The notes below the pieces were generated by a model. The model worked only from the letters and a program-made list of their open reading frames with translations, ran no database searches and was not told the origin of the DNA. DNA of 23,906 nt, from contig KZ992649.1 of NCBI GenBank assembly GCA_003614735.1, forward strand, positions 1 through 23,906, written 5' to 3'. The stretch's first letter is position 1; every line of letters starts with the position of its first letter. Positions 11,001 through 21,167 of this stretch are shown here, one piece after another. Made by a program: the position numbers and the translations under genes. The DNA is from Thamnocephalis sphaerospora. Lineage: Eukaryota > Zoopagomycota > Zoopagomycetes > Zoopagales > Sigmoideomycetaceae.

Positions 11001-11870
11001 ATAGTTGAGTGCCGCATTGCGCCATTGCTCAGATGTCAGCAGACAATCCCATAGCGCCCGATACAACGCCGGCGTGCCGACACGGTCGGCCACGCTATCC
11101 AGCAGCCGTAGCACCTGTAAACGATAGCAAGTCGATTAGCTTGCATATCGCATAATTGCCATCACACCACTGTGCTCACCTGTTGAAAGTGCTCGCTCCC
11201 TTCCTCCTCCAGGCCAGGCAGCAGCGCACTGACAAAACTGCGTAGGCACGGTACTATGGTGGTGCCGAGGGGCAGAAAATGCGCCTCAAATATGCCCAGT
11301 AGCTGGGGCTAACGCACCGCACCGGTTATGCCAAGTTGGGCTGCGTCTGCGCACTTGCTGCTCACCTTTACCGACGTTGATGCATGCTGCAAAAACGGAA
11401 ATAACCCATATGCAAACAGCGACAGGTCGCAAGCGAGCTGGTCGGGCTGCAGTGCCGATGGCGGTGGTCGCTTCGCGTCAGTCCTTGCGCGATGCACGGC
11501 CTACCAGCCGGCCACGGTACTCACGCCTATCTTCTCCAGAATGTACGCATACACCTCCAGCGTCTTTTGATGCACGCCTGTCGGCAGTGCAGGATTCAAG
11601 CACTGCGCCAGTCGCTTGGTAACGACTAGCTTGTGCGGCACTACCGGGAATTGCGGATACAGCTGGAACGCCTGGTCGCCAGCCTGCATCAGCCGACAGG
11701 TACGCGCCACCAGCCAGCACGCCGCGTACCTTTAAAAGCTTGCCCAAGAACGAGATGACGTCCGCCCACTCGCTGACCGTGTCAAACGACTGCAAATTAC
11801 GCTCGACGAGCTGCGCGTATCGACTGTACTTTGGTTCCGCGCCAATGCGCGCCTCCAGCGCACTCTGCAT
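5053..11870 (-). CDS. DOP1: Dopey family protein Dop1
   Basis: Rebuilt as 25 exons, minus strand, in order: 11730-11870, 11525-11683, 11366-11446, 11180-11308, 10964-11114, 10737-10869, 10498-10678, 10273-10443, 10083-10190, 9910-10017, 9297-9839, 9112-9231, 8862-9048, 8674-8806, 8348-8568, 8234-8288, 6839-8165, 6673-6772, 6410-6623, 6144-6343, 5874-6070, 5722-5805, 5528-5649, 5334-5463, 5053-5262. This gives 1734 aa, close to yeast Dop1 (1698). Dop1 is a large protein of endosome-Golgi traffic that acts with Mon2 and the flippase Neo1 in yeast. The Dopey N-terminal domain is clear (YAQLVERNLQSFD, EWADVISFLGKLLK, KRLAQCLNPALPTGVHQKT, LRRDMSLNRRLYTWLLG), as are C-terminal blocks (RLAYRKRGDGDAKLLHF, LAACKFIDLLFALNPREF). 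Intron 8166-8233 uses a GC donor. Exon 6839-8165 (1327 nt) is far larger than the rest. The ATG at 11868-11870 may miss a few upstream residues. Confidence 0.95.
8586..8603. repeat. (CAA)6 microsatellite in a DOP1 intron
   Basis: Six CAA units lie on the plus strand, so (TTG)6 in the DOP1 transcript. They sit inside the 105-nt intron 8569-8673, the longest of the gene, a short way before its acceptor. Confidence 0.85.
9859..9882. repeat. (CAA)8 microsatellite in a DOP1 intron
   Basis: Eight CAA units lie on the plus strand, (TTG)8 in the transcript. They occupy 24 of the 70 nt of intron 9840-9909, just upstream of a CTGAT-like branch site and the GCAG acceptor. Confidence 0.9.
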
Positions 11871-12121
11871 GTTTGCTGGCTGTCAGCCTGATGCGCGTGC
11901 AATTGCTGCTGTCAAGAAGCGGACGAGCGCGACAGTCGCCAGGTACGCGACCACAATTCAAAAGGGTGGGCTGGCAGGCGGCGGCGGTGGAGTACAGACG
12001 TAACAGGACTTATTCCAGAACCGCCACGACACAAATGGCACGGCGGATCTGTACACGTCAACATTGATCCGTCTGGAAAGTATACTATTGCACTACACTA
12101 TTCCTCGTGCACAAGCAGCAA

Positions 12122-14017
12122 TCACCCACGCGGCGAAAGAATGCCATGGAGGCCAAACAGATCAAAGCTCACGGTGATCAGGCCAATAACAATCTCCAGT
12201 GCTACAGCATGGACCTAGTCAGCGGACATACATGACTGGCAGTGTACATGCTGAACTCACCAATGAGATATATAATGATCCATTCCAGATGCTCACCTGA
12301 AGATCATGGCAAGAAGCAGGTCAGTAGGATATTTGCCATGACATCGATGGACAGCTTGATTACATACCGTGGCAGCTGTTGAGATGCTCGCGAAGCATAT
12401 CCAGCATGTCGCTAATCACCGTAACCCGTTGGTTCAGCAGGTCAACACGCTGTGAAATCTCCAGATATCCTGCCGCAAATGTTAGTTCTCCGCACCGTAG
12501 GCAGCCATGCCACGCAGCGACACACACCCTTGATTGCGTTGTAAAGTGGCTGTAATGATGGCTCTGACCAGAATATCTCTGGTGTATCCAGCACGTTGCT
12601 GACCAAATTCACATTGATGCGCATAATAAACAGCTGCAAAACTCGCCGGCAGGTTAGGACATCCGCAAGCAGCCGATCGCAGACGCGTCCTTACCTGGCC
12701 AATCTTTTTGGATATTGCAGTGCTGTCGTGGATGGGGCGACGCATAAGGCCAAGACTGCAGCGTAATACACGGGAGAAAGGTACTTACCGCGACATATTT
12801 GACTTGCCAGTGCGCGCCATCTCGCGCGGGATGTGCTTGCTAGAGTCGATTGTGTCGTCGACCAGACCCTCAAACAGCGCCAGCTTTGTTGACTGCGCAA
12901 CTGCGTGGGAAATGGTCAGCTTCGCCATGTAGTTGGTGGCGCTTCGCAGGCTGATAATGTCGTTGTAGATGCTGCAGATGCGATGGGCGCATGAGCAAGC
13001 TGTGTGCCGTCACACCAGCAAGCGTACTCACCGTGGCTGGCAATCTTTGTTGTAATAAAAGTGAAACTCTTCCGTCTCCAGGTCCTCTGGTGCTGCGGAT
13101 ATCCGGATACCACGTTGCATCAGCATTTGGCAGTGCTAATCGGCATGCAGCGTTACTCACGTAGCCTCTCGTCTTCAAATGCAGCCAGATAACGAAGCAA
13201 GGACGCTTCCTCTGCTTGCGTGAAGCCCCAAAACACAACAACACCATAGTCGAATACAAACAATTCGCTAATACCAACAGAAGCACCATTGGTGGGCGAT
13301 GCTACCTCGGGTGTAGTCTGGTGTTCTATATCCACTAGCTTCGCGGTGGATGGGCCCACCGGAGTAACAGAGCCTATCGGAGTCGCAAGCCGATAGGGCG
13401 TATAGAGGCTGGATGACCATGTGAGTCGGACGCAAGCACGTTGGCGAGCAGTGCTGCAAGACGGCTAAAGGACATACCATTCGTCAAAGCACTTTGGCGA
13501 CGTGCCATTGGAGTTTTTTCGTGCAGCTAGCGCCTTGGACAGCTGATCAAGACGGAATGACGCCGCGGTACAGTATGCTGTAACGCGCGACAAGCTGCTG
13601 CGGTCCAAGCGGTGTACCTGCTCTCCATCTACCTTTGTCACGCCTTGTGGCAGCTGTGAAATCTGATCGTACACTTCAGCCTCACCAAGTGACGGGTACT
13701 CATTGTCGCCTTCGGGAAAGAGCGCCATCTTTTGCGAGGTTTTTGACTGCCGCGATGCTCCACATTAGCGGCCAATGTCGTCACAACGGATGGCGGTTGC
13801 ACATGCTTACCGTACGACTAGGCTTTATCTTGGCACGACTGCTACCATCGGCAGCGCCTGCTTGTCGGTCGCCATGATGCATACCGCCCGGCGCAGCATT
13901 GGGATGGAACGCCAACACCTTGCGCGATGGCAGGTTGTCAATGTCACCCTCTTCGCTGATCGGCAGCGCCGAGTATTCCGCAGACGAAGTGGCTGGCTTG
14001 CGACGGTGGCGGCTCAT
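12122..14017 (-). CDS. DUF155 (RMD1/RMD8/RMND1 family) membrane protein
   Basis: Ten exons on the minus strand: 13811-14017, 13478-13746, 13161-13408, 13032-13092, 12789-12971, 12695-12722, 12528-12633, 12368-12469, 12261-12296 and 12122-12201, giving 439 aa. The family includes yeast Rmd1/Rmd8, fission yeast Sad1-interacting factors and mitochondrial RMND1; its molecular function is poorly defined. Diagnostic blocks are RTSKTSQKMALFPE, VTAYCTAASFRLDQL, ELFVFDYGVVVFWGFT, INVNLVSNVLDTPEIFWSEP and YLEISQRVDLLNQRV. A C-terminal hydrophobic segment (EWIIIYLIALEIVIGLITV) is a likely membrane anchor. The sixth exon is only 28 nt: the nearer acceptor at 12756 would add 11 residues that I do not recall in relatives, so I chose the acceptor at 12723. 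Tandem with DOP1 (251 bp upstream of its start codon) and divergent from HIS2. Confidence 0.92.
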
Positions 14018-14219
14018 GGTGGTAGTATCAATAGTTTGAGGACATGCAGCGCAGAGGCACAGGAAAGAGTACGGAGGTCGAAAGCAGTCCTGGGTTGTCC
14101 AGGGGATTAGCGCGTGTTGATGGATACGGCAGCATGCCAGTGGCCGCGTCTTCTTTCCGCACTCCCCCTCGAACGCGCCGCTGTCACCAACACCAATCTC
14201 GCGTGGAGCGCTTCCTGTC
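14018..14219. promoter_or_regulatory. Divergent promoter of the DUF155 gene and HIS2
   Basis: These 202 bp separate two oppositely directed start codons. I see no TATA box and no Gcn4-type TGACTC, which might have been expected for a histidine-pathway gene. Confidence 0.65.
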
Positions 14220-15302
14220 ATGCCATTCACACTCCACACGCACTCGGGCCAGTTCTGCCACCATGCTCATGGCACGCTGGAGGAGCTGGTGCAAGCGGCG
14301 GTCGCTGCAGGCCTGCGGACGCTAGGTCTGTCGGAGCATATGCCGCGCCAGCGCGTGCAAGACCTGTATCCAGAGGAGGTGGAGGTGAGCAGGCGCAGGC
14401 TAGAACGCGGCAGTTCTGCTCCATGTGAAGCCAACGGCGAAGCGCACTAGGCAAATGCTACGCCCGACAGCCTACACGCTCGCTTCGATGCCTACGTGCA
14501 CGAAGCGCGCCGGCTGCGTGACAAATACGCCAACCAGCTCCGCATCCTTGTTGGCATGGAGACCGAGTACATTTATGCAGAGCAAGCAACAAAAGTGCAA
14601 GCGCTGCGCGCGCGCTACTCGCTCGACTACGTGGTTGGCTCGGTGCATCATGTGCACGGACATCCGATCGACTTTGATGCGGCCATGCTTGCAGAAGCGC
14701 AGACCGCCAGCGGCGGCACCGCAGAGACGCTTGTTTGCGCGTACTTTGACGCCCAACGGGACATGCTGCACGCGCTCCGTCCCGAGGTGGTCGGCCATTT
14801 CGATCTGATCCGGCGACTCATGCCGCGCGACACCGAATGGACCGAGGCGGTGTGGCAGCGTGTGCGCGAAAACGCCACCATCATCGCCAGCTACGGTGGC
14901 CTGGTTGAGATCAATACGGCCGCGTGGAAGTATGGTTTTGCAGATCCGTACCCACAGCAAGCGGTCATCAAGGTAGGCGCTATTCAAGTTGCATGGGCTG
15001 GCGCATCCCATGCTCAGCTGACGCCATCCTTTGCCACACCGCTACGCTAGATCCTAAAGGCGGCCGGCTGTCGGTTCACGTTGTCGGACGACGCACACAG
15101 CCCAGAACAGGTGGCGGCTTTTCACAACGTCCGTTTGCGCGACTATCTGGCCCGTTGCAACATCGACACGGTCTATGCTCTGGAGCCGGTTGACGTAGCA
15201 TCCGCCAATGGCAGCGCGGCGGATGGTCCGTTTGCGAAGGCACAAGTGGTCGCTTTGGATGGCATTCATCATGAGTCGTTCTGGACGCAGGCCGCACGCT
15301 AG
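14220..15302 (+). CDS. HIS2: Histidinol-phosphate phosphatase, PHP type
   Basis: Exons 14220-14384, 14451-14972 and 15051-15302 give 312 aa. The enzyme removes phosphate from L-histidinol phosphate, the penultimate stage of histidine synthesis, in the cytosol. It belongs to the metal-dependent PHP family used by fungi. Visible metal-ligand motifs are HTH at residues 6-8, the fungal-type HAHG after FCH, SEH, Glu92 in GMETEY, the histidine pair after VVGS (121-122), His171-x-Asp173 in GHFDLI, Glu208 in VEINTAAW, and Asp243/His245 in LSDDAH. All are present, so the enzyme should be active. The ATG directly precedes the first metal motif (PFTLHTHSG), as in yeast His2. The gene is in tandem with UBC7, 355 bp apart. 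Confidence 0.95.
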
Positions 15303-15657
15303 CACAGCCGACCCACCATGCCTTGCTGCACTGGCTCCCGCGCAGCCGTTCGCCTGTGTCTCTTTTGCGTGGCATTGAAGGGAGGAGAAGGGCCGCTTGT
15401 CCGGCAGTGGGTGCTTCCCCTTTGATCACCGACGGCTCAGCGGCGCGGCTGCCATTGTCCCGGTATAAAGTGTGTGGGTACACGCTTGCATTCCTCTATT
15501 TTCTCCCTCATCTCACCCGCCCGTACATAGCCACACCGTCGCCTGTCTGTCTGTCGTCTGGCCGCCACTCGCGCCGTGCACGTATCGTCTGCAACACTGG
15601 TTGGCTGCACTAGCTGCTGCTCCCTCTCTGCTGTGTTTGATCCCGACTCTGTTGACC
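15303..15657. other. Intergenic region between HIS2 and UBC7
   Basis: No gene is seen. The region holds a TATA-like element at 15464-15469 and a long pyrimidine-rich stretch (about 15480-15560) leading to the UBC7 start codon. The HIS2 3' end must also lie here, but no perfect AATAAA is visible. Confidence 0.6.
15464..15469 (+). promoter_or_regulatory. TATA box upstream of UBC7
   Basis: TATAAA lies 188 bp before the UBC7 ATG and is followed by CT-rich sequence typical of fungal transcription start regions. It is the best TATA match in front of any gene of this window. Confidence 0.45.
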
Positions 15658-16874
15658 ATGGCGAACGAGCAGTCTGCACTCCTTTTGCGTCGTCAGCTTC
15701 AAGGTAACCTTTTCCCTGATGTTGCTCAAAGCGTGGAATCCTAGCTGCTACCGCCGACGTTCTGTCGAGCGGGGCCAAGCTTACAGATGGCGATGCTGCT
15801 GTCGCGGCCCACTGGTCGTTGGTTTCAGCAACGCTGGCCGCTGGCGGTGCTCATGCATCGGCCGGCCGGGATGCAGCCTCCGGGTGGCGGTGGCGGCGGT
15901 GCTGGAGGCTGGCGGCGTATGCGGCGCTCCCATTGCCGCCTACTGACGCGCGCAATGCAGAGCTGAAGAAGCACCCGGTCGAGGGCTTTTCTGCTGGACT
16001 TCAGGGCGATGACATTTACAAGGTAAGTGCGCATTGACTGGGCAAACGTCTGTACCACCACTCACCCATTCGCCCTCGTGATCTCCAGTGGAGCATTATG
16101 ATCATGGGCCCGCCGGACACGCTCTAGTGAGTGGCACGGCCTTGCTTGGTGCATTTGCTGTTTGCGCGGCCGTGTGGGCTAACGCTCGTACCGTGCGTTT
16201 GCGTCCCATGTGCAGCGAGGGCGGCATCTTCCGTGCCATCATGCAGTTCCCTGTGGTGAGCCAAGGGTGCGCTTAGCTAGTGTCTTATGCGCGCCGCTAA
16301 GCACGCGCCATGTCTGCAGACCTATCCGATGGAGCCGCCAACGCTGACGTTCAAGTCTGAGATGTGGCATCCGAATGGTAGGCATGGCATGGGTGGTACA
16401 GCGCTGCATAGATATGTCGCTGACACCGAGAAAAACAGTGTACCCGACTGGCGAGGTCTGCATCTCGATTCTGGTGAGTGGTCGGTCGTGGCGCGGACGG
16501 GATGGTAGGCGAGCGGTCCATTGCTAACGCTTCGCGCCACCGTCAGCATCCTCCCGGTGAGGACAAGTGGGGCTACGAGCAGGCGAGCGAGCGCTGGCTG
16601 CCTGTGCACACGGTCGAGACCATCTTGATCAGCGTCATCTCGATGCTTTCCAGTCCCAACTTTGAGTCGCCTGCCAACATCGAGGCTGCGGTAAGGCCAG
16701 CGCGGGTCGGCACCATCGATCGACCGTCTGTTTCGGTTGCTCATGCCTCCTGTTTTACGCTTCACGGTCCTGTCGATGCAGAAACAGCTCCGCGATAACT
16801 ACAGCGGTTTCAAGAAGAAGGTGCAGAGGATTGTGGAGGCATCGCAGGAGTACGAGGATTCCGACGAGGATTAA
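15658..16874 (+). CDS. UBC7: Ubiquitin-conjugating enzyme E2 Ubc7 (UBE2G2 type)
   Basis: Eight exons: 15658-15703, 15961-16022, 16089-16126, 16216-16255, 16320-16377, 16439-16473, 16547-16690 and 16782-16874, giving 171 aa (yeast Ubc7 is 165). This E2 serves ER-associated degradation, making Lys48-linked chains with membrane RING ligases and the tether Cue1 in yeast. The UBC fold is complete: MGPPDTLYEGG, the HPN motif at 79-81, and catalytic Cys89 in GEVCISIL, the same number as in yeast and human. The acidic loop after the active site ([17 protein letters not shown]) marks the Ubc7/Cdc34 class. The C-terminus ends in an acidic tail (EYEDSDED). Three internal exons are only 35-40 nt; one of 35 nt carries the active-site cysteine. 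The first intron (257 nt) is much longer than the rest. Confidence 0.96.
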
Positions 16875-18145
16875 GCGCGTTTGCAAGTCTTTGTCGTAGC
16901 GTGTGGATGGCTGCGATCACCATGCCGCCAGCCGGTCCAGACCGGACGGCCTGCCATTCGCGCTGCGTATCAATTCGTTTGTTTGGCATACTTTGCCGCT
17001 GTCTTGGTCACTGTCACCAGTAAAGCAATAAGCCCAAAAGTGCTGCAGATGAACGCGTGCTTTACAGGATGCTTGATACGCGTTTGATGTTGTGCTGGCA
17101 CATTGTCCATGTTGTTTGCGGTTGCTCTGCATGCGCAAACTCATCAGATGCTGCCCTGTCGCCGTCTAGCGCCCCGACCAATGGTGTGATTCGGCCAGAC
17201 GGTCATCTCACGGTTCCAGCATCAGCACCAACGAGCGTCTCATCCGATATCTGTGTCAGCCGTGCCATTACACACGACTAGACGGTTGTCTCATACGCGC
17301 CGCGTGGCGAGCGAGTGTAGCGCTGCAAATGCAATGCGGCGCCCAAAACCGCGGCAGCGGTGACGAACAGGAGGGTTTTGGGCACGTAGCACTTGCGTTC
17401 GACAGTACACAAGTCGGAGCGTTACGGCAAAGGCTACGCTGGAAGCACCATGCAGCGTAGCCACGTAGGAAACAGCATTAGCTCGGGACAAGGAAACACA
17501 GTCGCCATCACACTCACCGCGGTCTCACTGTGATGCATCAGGGTGCCTTGTACTAGGCGTGTGGCGTAGCATGCGCGTGATACAGGTTACAGAAACTAAG
17601 GCCATTTGACCCGGCATCTGTGCGCCAGTGTGCAGCGCGTTCTCTATCGGCTGGCCCGGCTATCTCGGTTCCTATCGTTGCTGACCATCGGTTTCTCCTC
17701 CGTAGAGTTGCCCTGTCCGTCGCATAGTAGCACACAGATGCGCGCTTGCATGATGGTTTGGTACTTGAGCGATGCCGCCTAATTGACGGACACCGCCGCT
17801 ACCGCTCCATCCACACTGCATATGCCCTTGCCCACGCAGCCTGCGCATCTTTTTGCTCTGCAATTTATTCTCATTCCATAAAACCTACAAGCACCGTGCC
17901 AAGCGCATTCCTGTTTTACGCCAAGCTCTCCTACATCGCATCGGCAGCTTGACGCGTTAGCAAAGTGTCTGTCGCTGGCCGCTCCTACTACCTTGCTATC
18001 TACAGCGCCTCTAATATCACTTGCGCAAACCCATCTCGGGGCGCTACCCGATCAGCCGGATACACGGCAGACAGTCGTACGCAGTCTCTACACTCTGTCC
18101 ACCTCCTTCTTCTCGTCACTGTTGACCCACACTGGACATTAGCTA
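16875..18145. other. Long stretch with no certain gene
   Basis: About 1.27 kb lie between UBC7 and the seven-segment membrane protein gene. Open frames here are short and unlike known proteins. An AATAA-like sequence near 17026 may end UBC7 transcripts. A weak minus-strand candidate gene is listed separately (17278-17538). The right part (about 18080-18145) is pyrimidine-rich and probably belongs to the next gene's promoter. I see no tRNA B-box or snRNA-like sequence. Confidence 0.5.
17278..17538 (-). CDS. Candidate small single-pass membrane protein (weak)
   Basis: I do not recognise this protein. On the minus strand an ATG at 17536-17538 opens seven codons that end at a good GTGAGT donor (17517). 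Downstream, an open frame ending at 17278 encodes a basic start, a clean hydrophobic segment (TLLFVTAAAVLGAALHL) and a basic tail ending in a stop codon. Joining them needs an unusual AAG acceptor near 17392, so the model (about 43 aa) is tentative. The organisation, a very short first exon and one transmembrane helix followed by arginines, resembles small mitochondrial or ER proteins. It may equally be chance. Confidence 0.25.
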
Positions 18146-20651
18146 ATGCTACCGTCCACACGGATTCTTCAAGACGTAATGCGTCGCTACAAAGGCTACG
18201 CCTCAACCAACGCAGCATCTCGCCCTACCCTGTACATTTTACTCACTCTCCTGCTCCTTTTGTCTCCACCATTTACGTCGCCGCCATACTGGGGAGCACA
18301 TGCAGTCATTACTCTGCGCTTTCATGCGCGCGCAAGTACTGTGTCCAATATCTCGGCAGAGATGGCGTTGACGTATGCTACGCACAACTATTTTCTGCAG
18401 GAAACTGCCTATCCCAAGCTGAGCGGCTCGCCGGTAACGCGAATTCGCTTTGCACGGGAGCATGGCGATGGCGACGAAATATCAGCACCTGTACATAATG
18501 ATGACTGCCGCGTAAACCACGAAGAGCCACTTGCTTCCAACGGTGCAGCTGCAGCCTCCTCTGCTATTTTAAGCAAGGATCGTATTCCAGTCATGATGTG
18601 GCCCGAAGCAGTTTTTGCAGGCTGCAAAACCTATGCGCACGTAAGCTGACCTGCAGCGCTGTCGGAGTCGATGGTACGCTGATTTATAAGACACATAATT
18701 GCACTATAGGCCATCACGGCGATCAGCAAAAGCTCATTCTACAGCGGTGGCGGCAATGCCTCGCCTCCATCCAAGCCGCCGCTGGTTTTGCTTGCCATGG
18801 TAGCTCCTTCTACCAATTTCTCTGGTGCGCCATTCTCCGAGCCGTACATGTCATTTTCGTTCAGCATTCCCGATGGCGAACCGCCGCTGCCAACTGTCAT
18901 GTTAGCGTTGGCCGAGAACGACCCCTTTTGGCCCACCATGGCGGCCGATCTCCCCGCCAGCGTGCTGGCCAATGCTGGCGATGTACGGTTGATCAGGCAA
19001 AGTGTTGATTCCCCAGCTCGCGGCATAATACTGGATGCATCAACGCCGGTAATCGGATCGCTCACACCAGGTATGTGGATGGACATGTTGCACATCATTC
19101 GGGTAATATTTAACAGCAACGCGTCCAATTGCAGCCGATGGTGTTTGGAACGACGTATTTCTGGCGCTAGGCTCCTACGCTATACATTGGATCCTGTTTG
19201 TTCTGGTACGCCGCTGCAGACGCGCTTACCAGCGTTGCCATGAGCACTAGCCTCTAACTGCGCCTGGTCGTGTGTGGCAGTATTTCTTCCTATCCTTTTA
19301 CGGATGCATGCAACTTGCGCGTATGATAAGAGTGCGTCGGTTCAAGTGGTGCATGCTCAACTTTGTGTTCCTGCTTGTTCTGCTCGCCACCATCGGTGAG
19401 TTATCGAACGCGTGCTGTGGCGCTGCAGTAAGCACTCGCTTATTCTCGTGTCTGCGTACGCACGTACCTTCAGGATATCTACCATGGGTACTCATCGACG
19501 AAGCAACGCTATCCTCTCATCTTTTGGGACAGTCCACTTCGACGCTCGTGACTTTGGCCTTTTTCACCATGCTGTACCAGTGGGTGAAGCTGCTACCAGC
19601 CTTCCTGCCAAAGCGTCACTTTCTGCTCTATCGTATAATGATCATATTCAACGGCATGGTCGGCATCGCAGCCTCCTGGGCGCATACGGTGATTCATGTA
19701 GCGACTGGTGGCCAGACAGACGCGCTGGACATGGCTCGGCGGGTGCTCGTTGCACTCAGCGTCAGTACGCTATTATTCGTTGGCGTGGGCTTTGCGTACT
19801 ATTCGTACATCTTTTTGATCCGCTGGGACAGCTACGCAACAAACACACCCCTCAAGCTGCGTCTTTTGCAGCTGAACAAGCTAGGATCACTAGCATTTGC
19901 CGGTTTCTTTTGCGCATCAATTGGCAATGCCATCTCGGTATTTCCCGCACCCAAGCAGGAGCCTCGGGCATGGCTGGGAGCGCGTCTCATGGTTTGCATT
20001 TCCGCACTGCTTCTGTCCACCAGCTTGGTTCTCCTACTAGGTGCCGAGATGACCTCTGGTATGCCCGCTACCGAAACAGCAAGCGCCAACGACAACACGA
20101 CACGGTCATGGTTGGACACAGTTGTAAGCCGGAATACGTCGGCCAGCCGCGAGCGTCGCAAACCCTTTTGGCTCTATCCGATTTGGTGTTGGCGAAACAG
20201 GTCGCGCTCACGGCAAAACACTCGGCAATGGCGGATGATACGTAACAGCGCTACGTTGAATGGCAATCCTGAAGATTCAAGACTACCTTGCTTTTGCTCG
20301 CTAAACGCCACTTCGTGCATGGCGCAACCGACACCTGCTGCTATAGCCGCCAATCATCTACGTAGCTATAATGCCATGGAATCTGGCGTTATCAGCAGAC
20401 ATTTGGGCGGTGTGCTGGGCACTGGCCAGGCTGCGAACGTGAACAGCGCCGAACTTGCATTCTTACAGCCGATGAACGACAATCTGGAACAGACTCCAGA
20501 GTCCCACAAGGATTCGGAAAAGTGCCCCCATTGTGGCCGCTTACCGTCTCAGCAGGTGGCCGGGCTTTCGCATGACATGTCAATCACTGAAGTTTGGCTG
20601 CGCATCCTGCGCCGGGACGTTAGCACACCATGTGCTAGCAGCAATCATTAA
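18146..20651 (+). CDS. Unrecognised protein with seven predicted membrane segments
   Basis: Proposed exons are 18146-18640, 18710-19070, 19135-19205, 19281-19395 and 19474-20651, giving 739 aa. I do not recognise the family. An N-terminal hydrophobic stretch (TLYILLTLLLLLSPPF, about 28-43) looks like a signal peptide or anchor. About 240 residues follow that are probably outside the cytosol, with cysteines and N-glycosylation sequons (NASP, NFSG). Seven hydrophobic segments come next, at about 293-318, 332-350, 370-392, 399-423, 438-463, 484-504 and 514-537. A 200-residue serine- and asparagine-rich tail contains a CPHC motif. This architecture resembles GPCR-like or GOST-type proteins, but I see no family signature. 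Intron 4 (19396-19473) is a multiple of three and open when read through, so it might be coding. Confidence 0.7.
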
Positions 20652-21167
20652 GGCCAGGATTATAGCATTACCAACACTCACACGCCAGCAAAAGACAGCT
20701 AATAACTGGCACGCATTTCGATTCAACTCTGCTCTACTACCGGCCTCACAGCTTGTAATCAGAACGGCAGTGGATGAGCTGGCGGATACAATCGGTATCT
20801 CAAAGACTTTTGCACAACTGCGAGCGTATGCAGCACCGTTGCACATTTGGTGGTGCACTACTGTGATGCGACCATGCGCGAGTAACTTTAGCGCTTTCAG
20901 TCAAGCACTCCTTCAATATCGCTATGTTCGCAGACAATTGCACTATTTCAAGTAAAGCACAAGCATACGCACACGTAGTATGCTTCATTTTGTAAAAGTA
21001 GGCGTTGTGTGAAGGCTCGTATCGGAGAATGCCACCGGTAAACGCTGTGCACCATTGCCTGCAATGTGGAGTGTGGCGTATTTTTGCGGCTGGCTTTGTT
21101 TTCGTCATCTCTCTTCTCTGCATTTGTCGTGAGATTCACTTGCCACCACATCACCGTTCCTGTCACC
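20652..21167. other. Intergenic region between the membrane protein gene and SmG
   Basis: In 516 bp I find no convincing gene. Open frames exist on both strands, but they lack recognisable motifs and overlap each other. The part nearest SmG (about 21061-21167) is richer in T and C and is likely its promoter and leader. Confidence 0.5.

Noticed and set aside
12756-12788. 33-nt intron in the DUF155 gene
   Set aside because: It keeps frame but is very short and adds 11 residues that I do not recall in relatives; the 66-nt alternative fits better. Kept as a finding.
16875-18145. tRNA or snRNA gene
   Set aside because: I searched by eye for B-box (GGTTCRANNCC) and U6-like motifs on both strands and found none.
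19104-19134. GTAATA donor in the membrane protein gene
   Set aside because: Its phase leads to a stop codon; the GTATGT donor at 19071 keeps the hydrophobic frame open.
20580-20858. 92-codon minus-strand open frame
   Set aside because: It overlaps the end of the membrane protein gene, has no motif, and plus-strand frames of similar length exist.
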